The position numbers and the translations under genes are program-made. Below are positions 17,466-26,135 of a stretch of DNA of 64,000 nt, one piece after another. The stretch's first letter is position 1. The number at the start of each line of letters is the position of its first letter. The stretch spans positions 99,969-163,968 of the forward strand of contig CAUJHS010000048.1 of the NCBI GenBank assembly GCA_963204915.1, given 5' to 3'. The notes beneath the pieces are model-generated. The model was not told the DNA's origin. It saw only the letters and a list, made by a program, of their open reading frames with translations, and made no database searches. This DNA comes from Planctomycetota bacterium (GTDB lineage: Bacteria > Planctomycetota > Planctomycetia > Pirellulales > Pirellulaceae).

Positions 17466-20321
17466 TTACCGGAATCGTACTTGGTAACGGCCGGCGCGCG
17501 AGATAACACGCAGCAAAAGAAATGCCAACATTCCGCACCACGCCGCAGCGCTGATCACGGCGCCTCGTAAGAACATGGCGGGGCGATAATCGAAAACCAC
17601 TTTCCCCGCTCCAGCGGGAATCAAAACGCCCCGAAAAGCACGGTTGGTTCGATACACCGGCAACTCGCGCGGCGACTCACCGGAAGTATGATAGGTGGCG
17701 CGCCAGTTGGATTCATACAAGTCATTCGTTACAAGCAAACCTGGAGCGGTTACATCAACTTCGACCTCGACGCGTTGTGGTTCAGCGATGACCACCCGAC
17801 ACTTTGAATGATGGCCTGCAACCTTCCCAGACCCAACCTCGCCGAACCGTCGCGCCGCAGCCGATTCCGACCCCGCGGCGTCGAAATCGTCCGATTCAAC
17901 CACGGCCATGCGTCGAAGGTTCCGCCACTCTGGCCCTGTCAACAGTACTTGACGCGCTCGAGCGCGCAGCGACTTTGGCGAACGATCATCGAGTTCCGGC
18001 CATACCACCCACTGTGAAACGACCCAAGCGCGGGGCAGGGCGGTCGTGTTGCGCCATAGGCTCGCATGGTTAAATTCATCCGCCGGAGCCAGGTCCGGCA
18101 AGAGTTGGCCCCCCGGAAGGGACGCGCCCCGCGGCAACAGCACGTAACCAACGCCAAGCAAATCGAGCACTTCCGGTGCGGGCTCTTTCACGCCGTCTGG
18201 TCGGCGAAACCCAAGTTCTCGCCCCACATCGAGCAGAGCGGCATAATCGGCAGCCGCCATCGCTTCGTGCGTCTCCGCTAAGGCGACTCCTGCCAGTAAG
18301 TGATGCTTCGGAAAGAGCGAATGATGATCCCAGGCCAAACCCTCCACTTGCCGTTGCAACGACGCCTGGTACTTCCACTCCGGGGGTAGCCAACCCTGGG
18401 ACGCCCCCCGAAAAACGCGGGCGTACTTCAACTCAGGGTTTTCCTTTTGATCGTTCGCAATGATGCGCGCCGCGTGCGGCGTCTGCTCCCAGATGGAATG
18501 CGAAGCCGTTGGCGCGAGCCCGTGGTGAGCGATTGCCAGATCTAAGGAAGTCAACACGACGGCAATCCAAGCCAACCAAGTGCGGTTTCCATCGGCGGCA
18601 GGTCGCACCAAAGTTCGCCGGCCGTGCGTCGCCAGACGCATCAGGAACAATACCAGTCCGCTCATCAGCGTTGTTTGGACCAACGAGAACAGGACATCGC
18701 GCCCGGCCCCCTCTACATCCAAAGGTCCGAGAAAGTCATCCATCGGCGCTTCCCTCAGCCAAGACCTCCACAAGGGACGCATCGCCAACCACACCACCAT
18801 CCCTCCAAGACTGAAGGCGGCGGCGAATTGCGTCCAACGCACCGCCTCGCGCGACTCCCCGCCAAACATGCGATCCCAACCTCGTGCTCCCAGGAGGCTG
18901 AGGGCCAAAGTCGCGACGGTCATCCATTTTGCCGGATACCGGAATTGGACGTAGCCCGGGGCAAAATTCACCAGCAACCAATACACCCCGCCGGTCGGCG
19001 CGCCCCAGGCGGCGTCTTGGGGATCGACGGGGGTAATCGCGTGTTGGATTTCGAGGCCAATCCATCCGAGCCCGTACCAACCGAGTGCGGCGATCAGGGC
19101 CAATAACGCCGTCCAGGTCAACCACCGCGCTCGGTGGGCGCCCTGAAAGAATCGACCTGCCGAAAACGCCGCCAAGAGGGGCGCCAAACCCATGTACAAC
19201 GACGGACTCCACGCCCGATCTTCGGCAGGAACCGCTTGAATCCATCGATGTGAAACCGGGAACAAACGTCCCGAGACATTGGGCCACAAGAACTCCGCCC
19301 AACGCCATGGCCCCACACTGAATTGGTACAAGTGCCGATGATGCCCCGCCGAGGGCGGTCCGATGAGGCCCTTCAGAATCTCCGTTACGGGGGCGGGCCG
19401 AGAACGCAGCAAATAGGACGGAATCTCGTACACCGATCGAGGCGCGTCAAACGCGGCTCGCTCCGTTCGGCGGGACCATTCGCCGGTCGGCAATACTTGC
19501 ACTGCCGAAAGGAAAAATGCAAGAACCGCAGCGAATCCGAGCAGCAACCAACGACTGTGTAGCTGACGACGCCATCGCAGGGCAGGGGAGGGCAGGGCAG
19601 GGGAAACGTGTTGCGGCAATCTGGGTCGCCGCCGCCATCGCAGGAACGGCTTTCCTTGTATCCACCAGCCTAGAAGCGCCACGAGACCCACATGGTACGC
19701 CGTCTGCGGATCGCCTCCCAACACCATCATCGCGAGCACTACTGCTAACACGCGCACCCAAAACCATCGGCGAAAGCGCAACAACCCGTCGACGGACCAA
19801 AAGGCCAAGGGCAGCCAGGCCGCACCAACCAGGTACACCACATTGCAGTATTGGAAAATCACACTGCCGCTAAGTGCGTAGCTCAGAGCGCATGCCGTCG
19901 CTGCGGGAAGTGAGGCGCGCCACTGGCGTGCCGTAAAGAACGCCGTCGCCCCCGCCAACAAAACATGGAAAAAAACGTACGCCTTCCAGCACGTGAAGAA
20001 ATCTCCTGGAAGGAGAAAGATCAATTTTCCGGGATAAAACACGCTGGTGGTGGGATCCGCCAACCCCGGCGCGCCACAGTTTTCTAGTGGATTCCACAGG
20101 GGATTTCGTCCCGCGGCCCATTCGCGCAAGGTCCAGGCGTAGAGCGGAGTATAGTAGTGCCCGGCATCGCGAAAGACAAAGCTACGCGGGGTAAAAATCG
20201 CTTCGCGAAAGATCCAACCCACGGGCGCTAAAAAGCATACGAGAAAGAGTCCGTAAGCCGCCGCGGTCGCTGCTTTCGTCGGTGGAGCGCCGCCCCATGT
20301 GCTATCGCCGCCTGGTTGCAA
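17466..20321 (-). CDS. YfhO-like polytopic membrane protein
   Basis: 951 aa. A cytoplasmic N-terminus leads to a first membrane helix near residues 20-40, then a conserved loop with FRDAGHYYTPLY and GRNPLWNPLENCGAPGLADP, which matches the first extracytoplasmic loop of YfhO/GT-C-type proteins (an acidic pair followed by the N-P-L-W segment). At least ten further hydrophobic segments follow, for example around 110-200, 255-275, 390-420, 465-520 and 560-580. A soluble C-terminal part of about 300 residues ends with one helix near 915-940. The family is linked to attaching sugars to lipid-linked or teichoic polymers; here the target is unknown. The coding region contains a strong C-rich/G-rich block at 19580-19603, described separately. 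Confidence 0.85.
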   Translation of the reverse strand: MQPGGDSTWGGAPPTKAATAAAYGLFLVCFLAPVGWIFREAIFTPRSFVFRDAGHYYTPLYAWTLREWAAGRNPLWNPLENCGAPGLADPTTSVFYPGKLIFLLPGDFFTCWKAYVFFHVLLAGATAFFTARQWRASLPAATACALSYALSGSVIFQYCNVVYLVGAAWLPLAFWSVDGLLRFRRWFWVRVLAVVLAMMVLGGDPQTAYHVGLVALLGWWIQGKPFLRWRRRPRLPQHVSPALPSPALRWRRQLHSRWLLLGFAAVLAFFLSAVQVLPTGEWSRRTERAAFDAPRSVYEIPSYLLRSRPAPVTEILKGLIGPPSAGHHRHLYQFSVGPWRWAEFLWPNVSGRLFPVSHRWIQAVPAEDRAWSPSLYMGLAPLLAAFSAGRFFQGAHRARWLTWTALLALIAALGWYGLGWIGLEIQHAITPVDPQDAAWGAPTGGVYWLLVNFAPGYVQFRYPAKWMTVATLALSLLGARGWDRMFGGESREAVRWTQFAAAFSLGGMVVWLAMRPLWRSWLREAPMDDFLGPLDVEGAGRDVLFSLVQTTLMSGLVLFLMRLATHGRRTLVRPAADGNRTWLAWIAVVLTSLDLAIAHHGLAPTASHSIWEQTPHAARIIANDQKENPELKYARVFRGASQGWLPPEWKYQASLQRQVEGLAWDHHSLFPKHHLLAGVALAETHEAMAAADYAALLDVGRELGFRRPDGVKEPAPEVLDLLGVGYVLLPRGASLPGGQLLPDLAPADEFNHASLWRNTTALPRAWVVSQWVVWPELDDRSPKSLRARARQVLLTGPEWRNLRRMAVVESDDFDAAGSESAAARRFGEVGSGKVAGHHSKCRVVIAEPQRVEVEVDVTAPGLLVTNDLYESNWRATYHTSGESPRELPVYRTNRAFRGVLIPAGAGKVVFDYRPAMFLRGAVISAAAWCGMLAFLLLRVISRAGRYQVRFR
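19580..19603 (+). other. G-quadruplex motif inside the YfhO-like gene
   Basis: Five G-runs (3, 4, 3, 3 and 4 bases) separated by loops of 1-2 nt lie on the plus strand, which is the template strand of the minus-strand YfhO-like gene. This satisfies the G3-loop1-7 rule with very short loops, the most stable class. The coding strand carries matching C-runs encoding Pro/Ala/Ser residues. Confidence 0.7.
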
Positions 20322-20470
20322 GTCGAGCGAATCCTACCGCGGGTAAAATGGAGATGAAAACTCCACCATACACAAGATCGCACACGTGGCGAGAGGCGAC
20401 ACACGGGTTTTCGGCAAGAATGGCGCCATCGCACCAAGTATGCCTTCGGCGCCGATTTGACCCGAGGATG

Positions 20471-20731
20471 CTAAGATCGCGCTTCCGCAATCGCGGCGCA
20501 AACGGCTTCATACTCCGCTTCAAGCTCAGCCGCGAGCTGTTCCGTATCGGCAATGAGCACTTGGTCGCCGCGCATGACGCCCGAGTGATCTTTGATGCGT
20601 AATCCGCGAGCTAAACGGATCAAATCACTGGTGCAGTCGGCCTCATTCCCTTCGTCAAAGAAGGTTTCGACCCGCGATGACGTCGGCTTCATTTCGATGA
20701 CGCCAATCGAGCGAGAATCTGAAGAGGCCAT
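20471..20731 (-). CDS. small acidic protein beside the FHA gene
   Basis: 86 aa from the ATG at 20729-20731. An alternative TTG start at 20768-20770 overlaps the upstream stop as TTGA and would add 13 residues by translational coupling. The sequence is acidic with a beta-like centre (RIKDHSGVMRGDQVLIAD) and an Ala/Glu-rich helix at the C-terminus (TEQLAAELEAEYEAVCAAIAEA). No family recognised. Tight coupling to the FHA gene suggests a joint role, for instance as adaptor or target, but this is inference only. Confidence 0.6.
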   Translation of the reverse strand: MASSDSRSIGVIEMKPTSSRVETFFDEGNEADCTSDLIRLARGLRIKDHSGVMRGDQVLIADTEQLAAELEAEYEAVCAAIAEARS

Positions 20732-20766
20732 ATTAGAAAAAAATCTCTGAATGCCGCGTTTCTGGG

Positions 20767-21309
20767 TCAAGCCGCATCGCGACGGACCGTCGCATTGGCG
20801 CAGGAGGAAGTCGTTTGGGACAATCGCGCCCGCACGTCCGTTAGGAGCGCGCGCACTTGTTCCAAGGGGCTCTGTTGCTGAAAGTGCGGCGCCCGTACGG
20901 CATGCGGCTTATGGCCTGCGATCGCGTCTTTCCCTGCCGGTCCGTCGGGTGAGGTTCCGATGTGTAGCAGGAATTCATAGGGGCCAGTGCGCAGCCGGTC
21001 GCCGTCGAGCAGTTCGACGGCTTCCACCGGTCGGCCGTCGACGGTGATTTCCGGACCAACGCCGAGACGTCGCAACAGCACCCGCTCGGCGGTGATCAGA
21101 ATATAGGCGTGGAACTCCGGGAATTGGGGATCGGCCAATACGAGGTCACATTCGGACGACGCCCCGATCAAATACATTGGGCCCACCACGGGCCGCAACC
21201 GATGCCGAGCAGCCCCCCGGCGGATTTCCAGCAATGCGCGCGGGTTGCCGCACGTCGCCGTGGGCGACATCGACAAAGATGGTTCGTCGTATTCCGAAGT
21301 TACACGCAT
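20767..21309 (-). CDS. FHA domain protein
   Basis: 180 aa from the ATG at 21307-21309, with AGGA 6 nt upstream; a GTG 15 bp further up is less likely. A forkhead-associated fold covers roughly residues 28-120: YLIGASSECDLVLAD, then FHAYI, then ITVDGRPVEAVELLDGDRLRTGPYEF. FHA domains bind phosphothreonine peptides and normally start with an Arg after the first Gly (GR) and carry a Ser-x-x-His. Here the Arg is Ala (IGA) and SRxH is replaced by PEFH, so phosphopeptide binding may be weakened or lost. The C-terminal 60 residues are polar, with a helix LEQVRALLTDVRARL, and may be an interaction tail. The kinase at the left edge is 20 kb away. Confidence 0.82.
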   Translation of the reverse strand: MRVTSEYDEPSLSMSPTATCGNPRALLEIRRGAARHRLRPVVGPMYLIGASSECDLVLADPQFPEFHAYILITAERVLLRRLGVGPEITVDGRPVEAVELLDGDRLRTGPYEFLLHIGTSPDGPAGKDAIAGHKPHAVRAPHFQQQSPLEQVRALLTDVRARLSQTTSSCANATVRRDAA

Positions 21310-21529
21310 GATTCCTATCGTCACCGGTCGGAAGTGCGGCTTGTGCTTATCCTACTATTTCGGCAGAAAACTCCATCGCGGGTCAGTCGGAATCGCCAGG
21401 GTCGCGGAAAAACTGCCGACGTGGGTGCGAAACCTGCTTTGCTTGCGTATTTCCGGTAAAATGCGCATGGCGATTTACGGGCGCTATCGCCTTGCTCCTC
21501 ACTTGACGGCTTGTTTCCGCGAGAGTCTC

Positions 21530-22315
21530 ATGTCGGACCGCACTCCGTTCATTGATTTCTGGCGGTCGCGCCTTCAAGCAAGCGACGCCGAATACCGGCA
21601 GAGTTCGCCCCGTTTGAAATGGCTGCGCGCCGCATATATCCGGGTATTTCGCTTTCTGTTGTCCCGATATGGGCCGGAGGAACCGGCCGCGGCGACCGAA
21701 AACCCGGACTCGGGCGTGGAATCATCCTCCACGGCTCCTGAAGCCTTCGTTTCGACAATGCCGATGGTGGATAACACGTGGAACCACCGGGGACGGCCAC
21801 CGAAGGCCGTGGGAAAGATTCAGTCGGCTCTCAAGGGAATCCATAACGCGAATGACCGAACGGACGAACTCGGACCCTTGGCGAAAGGCCTTTCCGACGA
21901 CGACTGGGTTGTGATTGCCGCCCAGCGCGACCGATGGATTCCCAAGGCTTGCGTGAAGGAGTTACAAGCGCGGGGCGTTGTCGCGCGAACCACGCGTATT
22001 AACAATCAAACCGTTGTCGAAGTCTGCCGTAAAGACGCGCCGGCCGCGCTCAAGATTCTTCGTCGACACGCAAGTAAGCTCAAGCGAACCAAAAGTTCAA
22101 CTCAAGTTCGCACGATCAAAATGGTGATCATCGCGTACTTGGTCGTGGGACTTGTCTCTGGCTTAATCGTTGCGGGTGTGATGGGATTAACGGAGGAAGC
22201 GGTTGGGGGCAGAACGCCAAATGGTCGCATGTTTATTGCAGGCGGATTGGTTCTCGGCGTTTGCGGGGGGCTTTTGCCTATCTTCATTCTTTTGATGAAC
22301 ACCAGACGGCGCTAG
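21530..22315 (+). CDS. membrane protein of unknown function
   Basis: 261 aa. The frame is open well upstream, but ATG 21530 with a preceding GAGAG is the most likely start, since upstream codons overlap the promoter region of the divergent FHA gene. Residues 1-50 are amphipathic and basic (FWRSRLQASD, AYIRVFRFLLSRYG). A low-complexity linker follows to about 95, then a compact soluble domain with DDDWVVIAAQRDRWIPKAC and VVEVCRKDAPAALKILRRH. Two C-terminal membrane helices lie near 205-225 and 237-257, and the tail is NTRRR. The short soluble domain could be a DUF2007-like or ferredoxin-fold regulator; I do not recognise it with certainty. Confidence 0.75.
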   Translation: MSDRTPFIDFWRSRLQASDAEYRQSSPRLKWLRAAYIRVFRFLLSRYGPEEPAAATENPDSGVESSSTAPEAFVSTMPMVDNTWNHRGRPPKAVGKIQSALKGIHNANDRTDELGPLAKGLSDDDWVVIAAQRDRWIPKACVKELQARGVVARTTRINNQTVVEVCRKDAPAALKILRRHASKLKRTKSSTQVRTIKMVIIAYLVVGLVSGLIVAGVMGLTEEAVGGRTPNGRMFIAGGLVLGVCGGLLPIFILLMNTRRR

Positions 22316-22403
22316 CGCCTGCAGCGACGAGGAGCACTTCCTACGAACTCGTGGGCCAGATATTTTCATCGACGTGCTCTACGCTCCGAAACTTTGATCA
22401 GCC

Positions 22404-23504
22404 ATGCCGCTCCACGCTTTCGACTACCTCGCTGCTCCTGATAAATACCCTCCGGCGCCCGTGACCGTCGTGTTTGGCGATAAAGCCTTTCTTAAAACCT
22501 TGGCGATCCGCGGCATTCGCGAGAGTGTTTTGGGCGAGGACCCCGATGCGCCGTTTGTCGCCTTTCAAGGCAATGACGCTCCATGGCGCGATGTCATGGA
22601 CGAGTTGGCGACCATCGCGCTTTTTGGCGGCGGCCGAAGGTTAGTCATTGTCGAAGACGCCGATTCGTTCGTGAGCAAGCATCGGCAATCGCTGGAGGAT
22701 TACGCAAGCCGCCCCAAATCGAGCGGTTTGCTCGTGCTCGATGTCGGCACATGGCCGTCGAATACGCGTTTATACAAGATTGTCGAACAGCAGGGACTGC
22801 AAATCGAATGTCGCGCCCCCGAGAAAACGGTTGGCAAGAGCAAAGAACTGGACGTGGCGAAACTTCGCAAATGGCTCACGTCGTGGGCCAAGCAACAGCA
22901 TGAGGTCAAGTTGGACGCCAATGCCGCCGACATGTTGCTCGACCTGGTAGGTCCGGAATTCGGGTTGTTGGATCAGGACCTGGCCAAATTGGCGCTCTTC
23001 GCGGGCCAGGGGGGGACGGTCACTCCGGAGATGGTGCGCGATGTGGTCGGAGGCTGGAAAACCAAGACCGCGTGGGACCTCATGGACGCCGCCACGGACG
23101 GCGACGCTGCCGAAGCCTTGCGCCAATTAGATCATTTGCTTCAGTCGGGCGAACATCCTGTGGCCCTGCTGGGGCAATTCGCCTGGTCGCTCCGCCGGTA
23201 TGCCGCGGCGACTCGCATCTACGAGCAAGCCGAGCGCGAGGGCCGGCGCATTCCACTTAATGAGGCGCTGGTCGAAGCGGGCTTTCGCAAGTGGCCCAAA
23301 GAAGCGCTGCCCCGTGCCGAGAACCAAATTCGTCAACTCGGTCGTCAACGCGCTTTGGCGCTGTATCCGTGGTTGTTGGAAACGGACCTCGCCCTCAAGG
23401 GAACTCATTCGCAAGACGACCGCGCAAGATTCGTTCTAGAGAAGCTATTTGTCCGCCTCGCCAAGAAGCTCGGTCCCAAACCGCAACGTCCTCGCTCTAC
23501 CTAG
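22404..23504 (+). CDS. holA: DNA polymerase III delta subunit
   Basis: 366 aa. The N-terminal AAA+-like module runs VTVVFGDKAFLKTLAIRGI, with the delta-type loop in place of a Walker A. TIALFGGGRRLVIVEDAD is the conserved beta-strand and switch region, and LVLDVGTWPSNTRLYK is the equivalent of the third strand. The C-terminal collar domain contains LLDQDLAKLALF, WDLMDAATDGDAAEALRQLDHLL, and the typical GQFAWSLRRY and ALYPWLLETDLALKG segments. Delta opens the beta sliding clamp in the clamp-loader complex, so this is an essential replication gene. Length and domain order are normal. It is followed at 130 bp by a lipoprotein gene and is probably monocistronic. Confidence 0.93.
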   Translation: MPLHAFDYLAAPDKYPPAPVTVVFGDKAFLKTLAIRGIRESVLGEDPDAPFVAFQGNDAPWRDVMDELATIALFGGGRRLVIVEDADSFVSKHRQSLEDYASRPKSSGLLVLDVGTWPSNTRLYKIVEQQGLQIECRAPEKTVGKSKELDVAKLRKWLTSWAKQQHEVKLDANAADMLLDLVGPEFGLLDQDLAKLALFAGQGGTVTPEMVRDVVGGWKTKTAWDLMDAATDGDAAEALRQLDHLLQSGEHPVALLGQFAWSLRRYAAATRIYEQAEREGRRIPLNEALVEAGFRKWPKEALPRAENQIRQLGRQRALALYPWLLETDLALKGTHSQDDRARFVLEKLFVRLAKKLGPKPQRPRST

Positions 23505-23635
23505 GCGTAAATGCGAACGTATGGAGAAGTGGGGAAAACCGGCCCATCAAAAACTTTTCGTTTTCTCTTGCATCGAAATCGCTGGAGGGCTATTCTTCCC
23601 ACCCCAACTCTGCCGCTATTGGATGACCGCGTGGG

Positions 23636-25276
23636 ATGATGGGCGCCGTTTCCCGAACCGTATGGCTCTTGATCGCCAGCCTGGCTGGGTTGTGCGGGTG
23701 CGCGCAGTTTCCTGCGTCGCTCGATTTCGCCAGTCTGACCGGTCCCCCCAAGCGTGAAACTACGTCGAATCCGTCGGCGACTGCGATGGCGAATGCGACT
23801 CCCGCTGGGGCGAACTCACCCGCGACAATGGCCTCGCACGAGGCGGCCAAGCCGCCCGGCTTTGGTTGGTTTGATGCGTTGTCGAATAACAGTTCGGATA
23901 CGAAGCCGTCAGCCGACGCCCCTACGGCGCCTCCTTCGGAGTTTGCAACACCGCCCGGCGTTCAGGTTTCGACCGCGGCAGTTCCCACCAAGGAGGAATT
24001 ATTGGCCAAACTCAAGGCGCGGGCTGATGTCGACGCGGCCGAGTTCGACCGGTGGGCCAGAATCGTACAAAGCACACCGGACGCCGATTGGCCGATCGTC
24101 GCCTTGCAGTTGCAGGCTGTGCTCAATTACAAGACCTTTCAAGCATCACAAATCGCCGCAGCGAGAGCGCCAAGTCCTGGGACTGCGGCGCCAGGGCCGC
24201 CGCCCGAAGCGAAGCAGCCCGCTACGGACCCTGTTCCAACCAACGGGGTGCCGGCCGCCGCCACGACTCCCACGGCGGTCGCCGCCTCGGAAGCCGCCGC
24301 ACCAGCGGCCCCTCCTGGCGAGACGACACCGCCCGCAGCTCCGGCAGCCAACGCCGAGGCCACGCCGTCAACGCCTACGCCAGCTCCGGCCAAGGACCCA
24401 CAACCTGCAGCAGCGCCATCCGCCGCTGAGTCGGGATCGCCGAAACCTGCCCCGCCAAGTGCAGAGGCAGCGCATGGCGGAGCGCCTCCGTCGGCATCGG
24501 CGGATCCATGGCGCACGCATGTGGAACGCGCCATTGAAGCGTTAGAAAAAGAGTTGGAGGGTATGCTGGCTGAACGAACCAACCAATTAGCGACGGCGAC
24601 TCCTGCGGTTAGCGAAGAAGAATTTCGTAGCCAAGCCGAACGGCAACGGCAACGGGCGCACAAAGAGGCGCATTTGCGGCTACTCTATTTGGCGGCCCAG
24701 CGGAACACCGACGCGGCCCGCGGGATCGAATCATTTCCACCTGCCGAACAAGAGTTTTGGAAACATCAGGTTCACGGAATGGGCGTGTTTCTGGATGAGC
24801 AAGGGGCGCCGGTTCCGGATCGTCGCGCGCGGCTTGCCTTGCGAGAGTTGCAGGAGGGCTTGCACCATCTGGCTGCCGCCAGCGGATTGGACGTGCGCAA
24901 CTTGGCGTTTTGTCCTCAAGTATTTGGCTTTGGCAACTACGTTGAGTTTTCCCCTTATGAGTTTCGTCCCAACCAGGAAGTGTTGCTTTACGCGGAGATC
25001 GACAATTTCGCGGCAGAGTCGCGACCGGACGGTTATGAAACCGAATTGCAAGGAAGCTATCAAATCTTCGACCTTACCGGGCGGCGCGTGGCGGATCATG
25101 TCTTTTCGCCAGAGAAAGAAGTGTGCCGGAATCGTCGCCGGGACTACTTTGTCCCCTTCCGGATGTACATGCCCAAACGCATTGCTCCTGGCCCCTACAC
25201 CCTGCAGTTGACCGTCGAAGATTTGAAGGGCCGCAAGTTTGGTCAAGCGTCGATTCGCTTCGCGATCGTGCCGTAA
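23636..25276 (+). CDS. Ala/Pro-rich lipoprotein of unknown function
   Basis: 546 aa; ATG at 23636, with a second ATG directly after at 23639. The signal sequence VWLLIASLAGLCGC ends in a usable lipobox (L-C-G-C), so the mature protein is probably lipid-anchored. Residues about 35-115 are Ser/Ala/Pro-rich. A short helical stretch follows (KEELLAKLKARADVDAAEFDRWARIVQ), then a 110-residue Ala/Pro/Thr linker. From about 285 there is a helix-rich region (IEALEKELEGMLAERTNQLA). The C-terminal 130 residues form a beta-rich domain with FCPQVFGFGNYVEF, YAEIDNFAAE and APGPYTLQLTVEDLKG, resembling a fibronectin- or Ig-like fold. No enzyme motif is visible; a cell-wall-spanning structural role is a guess. 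Confidence 0.8.
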   Translation: MMGAVSRTVWLLIASLAGLCGCAQFPASLDFASLTGPPKRETTSNPSATAMANATPAGANSPATMASHEAAKPPGFGWFDALSNNSSDTKPSADAPTAPPSEFATPPGVQVSTAAVPTKEELLAKLKARADVDAAEFDRWARIVQSTPDADWPIVALQLQAVLNYKTFQASQIAAARAPSPGTAAPGPPPEAKQPATDPVPTNGVPAAATTPTAVAASEAAAPAAPPGETTPPAAPAANAEATPSTPTPAPAKDPQPAAAPSAAESGSPKPAPPSAEAAHGGAPPSASADPWRTHVERAIEALEKELEGMLAERTNQLATATPAVSEEEFRSQAERQRQRAHKEAHLRLLYLAAQRNTDAARGIESFPPAEQEFWKHQVHGMGVFLDEQGAPVPDRRARLALRELQEGLHHLAAASGLDVRNLAFCPQVFGFGNYVEFSPYEFRPNQEVLLYAEIDNFAAESRPDGYETELQGSYQIFDLTGRRVADHVFSPEKEVCRNRRRDYFVPFRMYMPKRIAPGPYTLQLTVEDLKGRKFGQASIRFAIVP

Positions 25277-25401
25277 TCACGCGACGCCGACCCCTCCCCC
25301 ATGAGAAAAGGCGATGCTGAGGTTGTAAACCTCGGTTGCCCGAAGACGGGCGAGGCGTTCGCTGGCAGGCAATGCCCAGCCTGATGAGGCGTTTGCCCTG
25401 A

Positions 25402-25986
25402 TCACCAAAAGAACCGCCATCCGTTGGCTAGTGCAGAAAAAAATAAGGCAACGGGAACCAAACCGAGCGCTGCACACCACACGTGTCGCCAAAAGGTGGC
25501 CTTCGCCGCCGCGGCAAAATTGACAACGTGTCCACCAAAGGGAATCCAGCGACCGGCGATTAAAAACGCGGGGTGATCGGCCGGCAAGCGACGTAGCCAA
25601 TACGGCAAACGCTTTGCCGACTGCTCAGGCGTTAGTGTTTTCACCGCCCGCTGCAACAGCGCAAATTCAACCACAGCCGCAAGCATCCAACCCGCCCAGT
25701 TCATCGCGGCGCCCCATCCAAACCCGTACATCGCGCTGTTCGCCAAGGCGACGGGTTCGCCAGGCGCCGGCGAAATGGCTACCGCGGCATGCACCAACAC
25801 CAGGGCGATCGCACCCCAGACGCCCCCTCGTTCACGCAGCGTGCTTGTAACTCCTGCCTTGTCCAGCCAAACGACCAAGAGCCAAGTTGCGGCTAAGACG
25901 GCAATCAAAGCGCCTACCCACGCCATCGCACAGACGCAACGATAGCGGAGGGGTGCAGGTGGAACGTCAACTACGACTGTCTGCAT
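25402..25986 (-). CDS. VTT-domain (TVP38/DedA-like) membrane protein
   Basis: 194 aa from the ATG at 25984-25986; an in-frame TTG 27 bp upstream is the alternative. Membrane segments lie near residues 22-42, 54-72, 79-100 and 165-185. The conserved core is present: SPAPGEPVALANSAMYGFGWGAAMNWAGWMLAA corresponds to the re-entrant F/Y-G-x-x-x-G region, and FLIAGRWIPFGGHVVNFAA to the second G-R-x-x-P region. VTT proteins are lipid-related transporters or scramblases of the inner membrane. It is shorter than typical DedA (about 200-220 aa) but has both key loops. It converges with the lipoprotein gene to its left. Confidence 0.78.
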   Translation of the reverse strand: MQTVVVDVPPAPLRYRCVCAMAWVGALIAVLAATWLLVVWLDKAGVTSTLRERGGVWGAIALVLVHAAVAISPAPGEPVALANSAMYGFGWGAAMNWAGWMLAAVVEFALLQRAVKTLTPEQSAKRLPYWLRRLPADHPAFLIAGRWIPFGGHVVNFAAAAKATFWRHVWCAALGLVPVALFFSALANGWRFFW

Positions 25987-26135
25987 AGAGGGAGCCGCGG
26001 CGAAGTGCGGCAAATTGGCGGTGACTGGTCAATTGGTTAAGATACCTCACTTATCGGCTTGCGGGAAGTGTTTCAACTTACCCATCCTCGCTATTCACAC
26101 CTAAATCCAAATATTTCTCTCGAAGGAGTCGCCTG

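Noticed and set aside
25319..25333. GAGGTT/AACCTC small hairpin between convergent genes
   Set aside because: Six-bp stem, no T-tract; insufficient for a terminator call.
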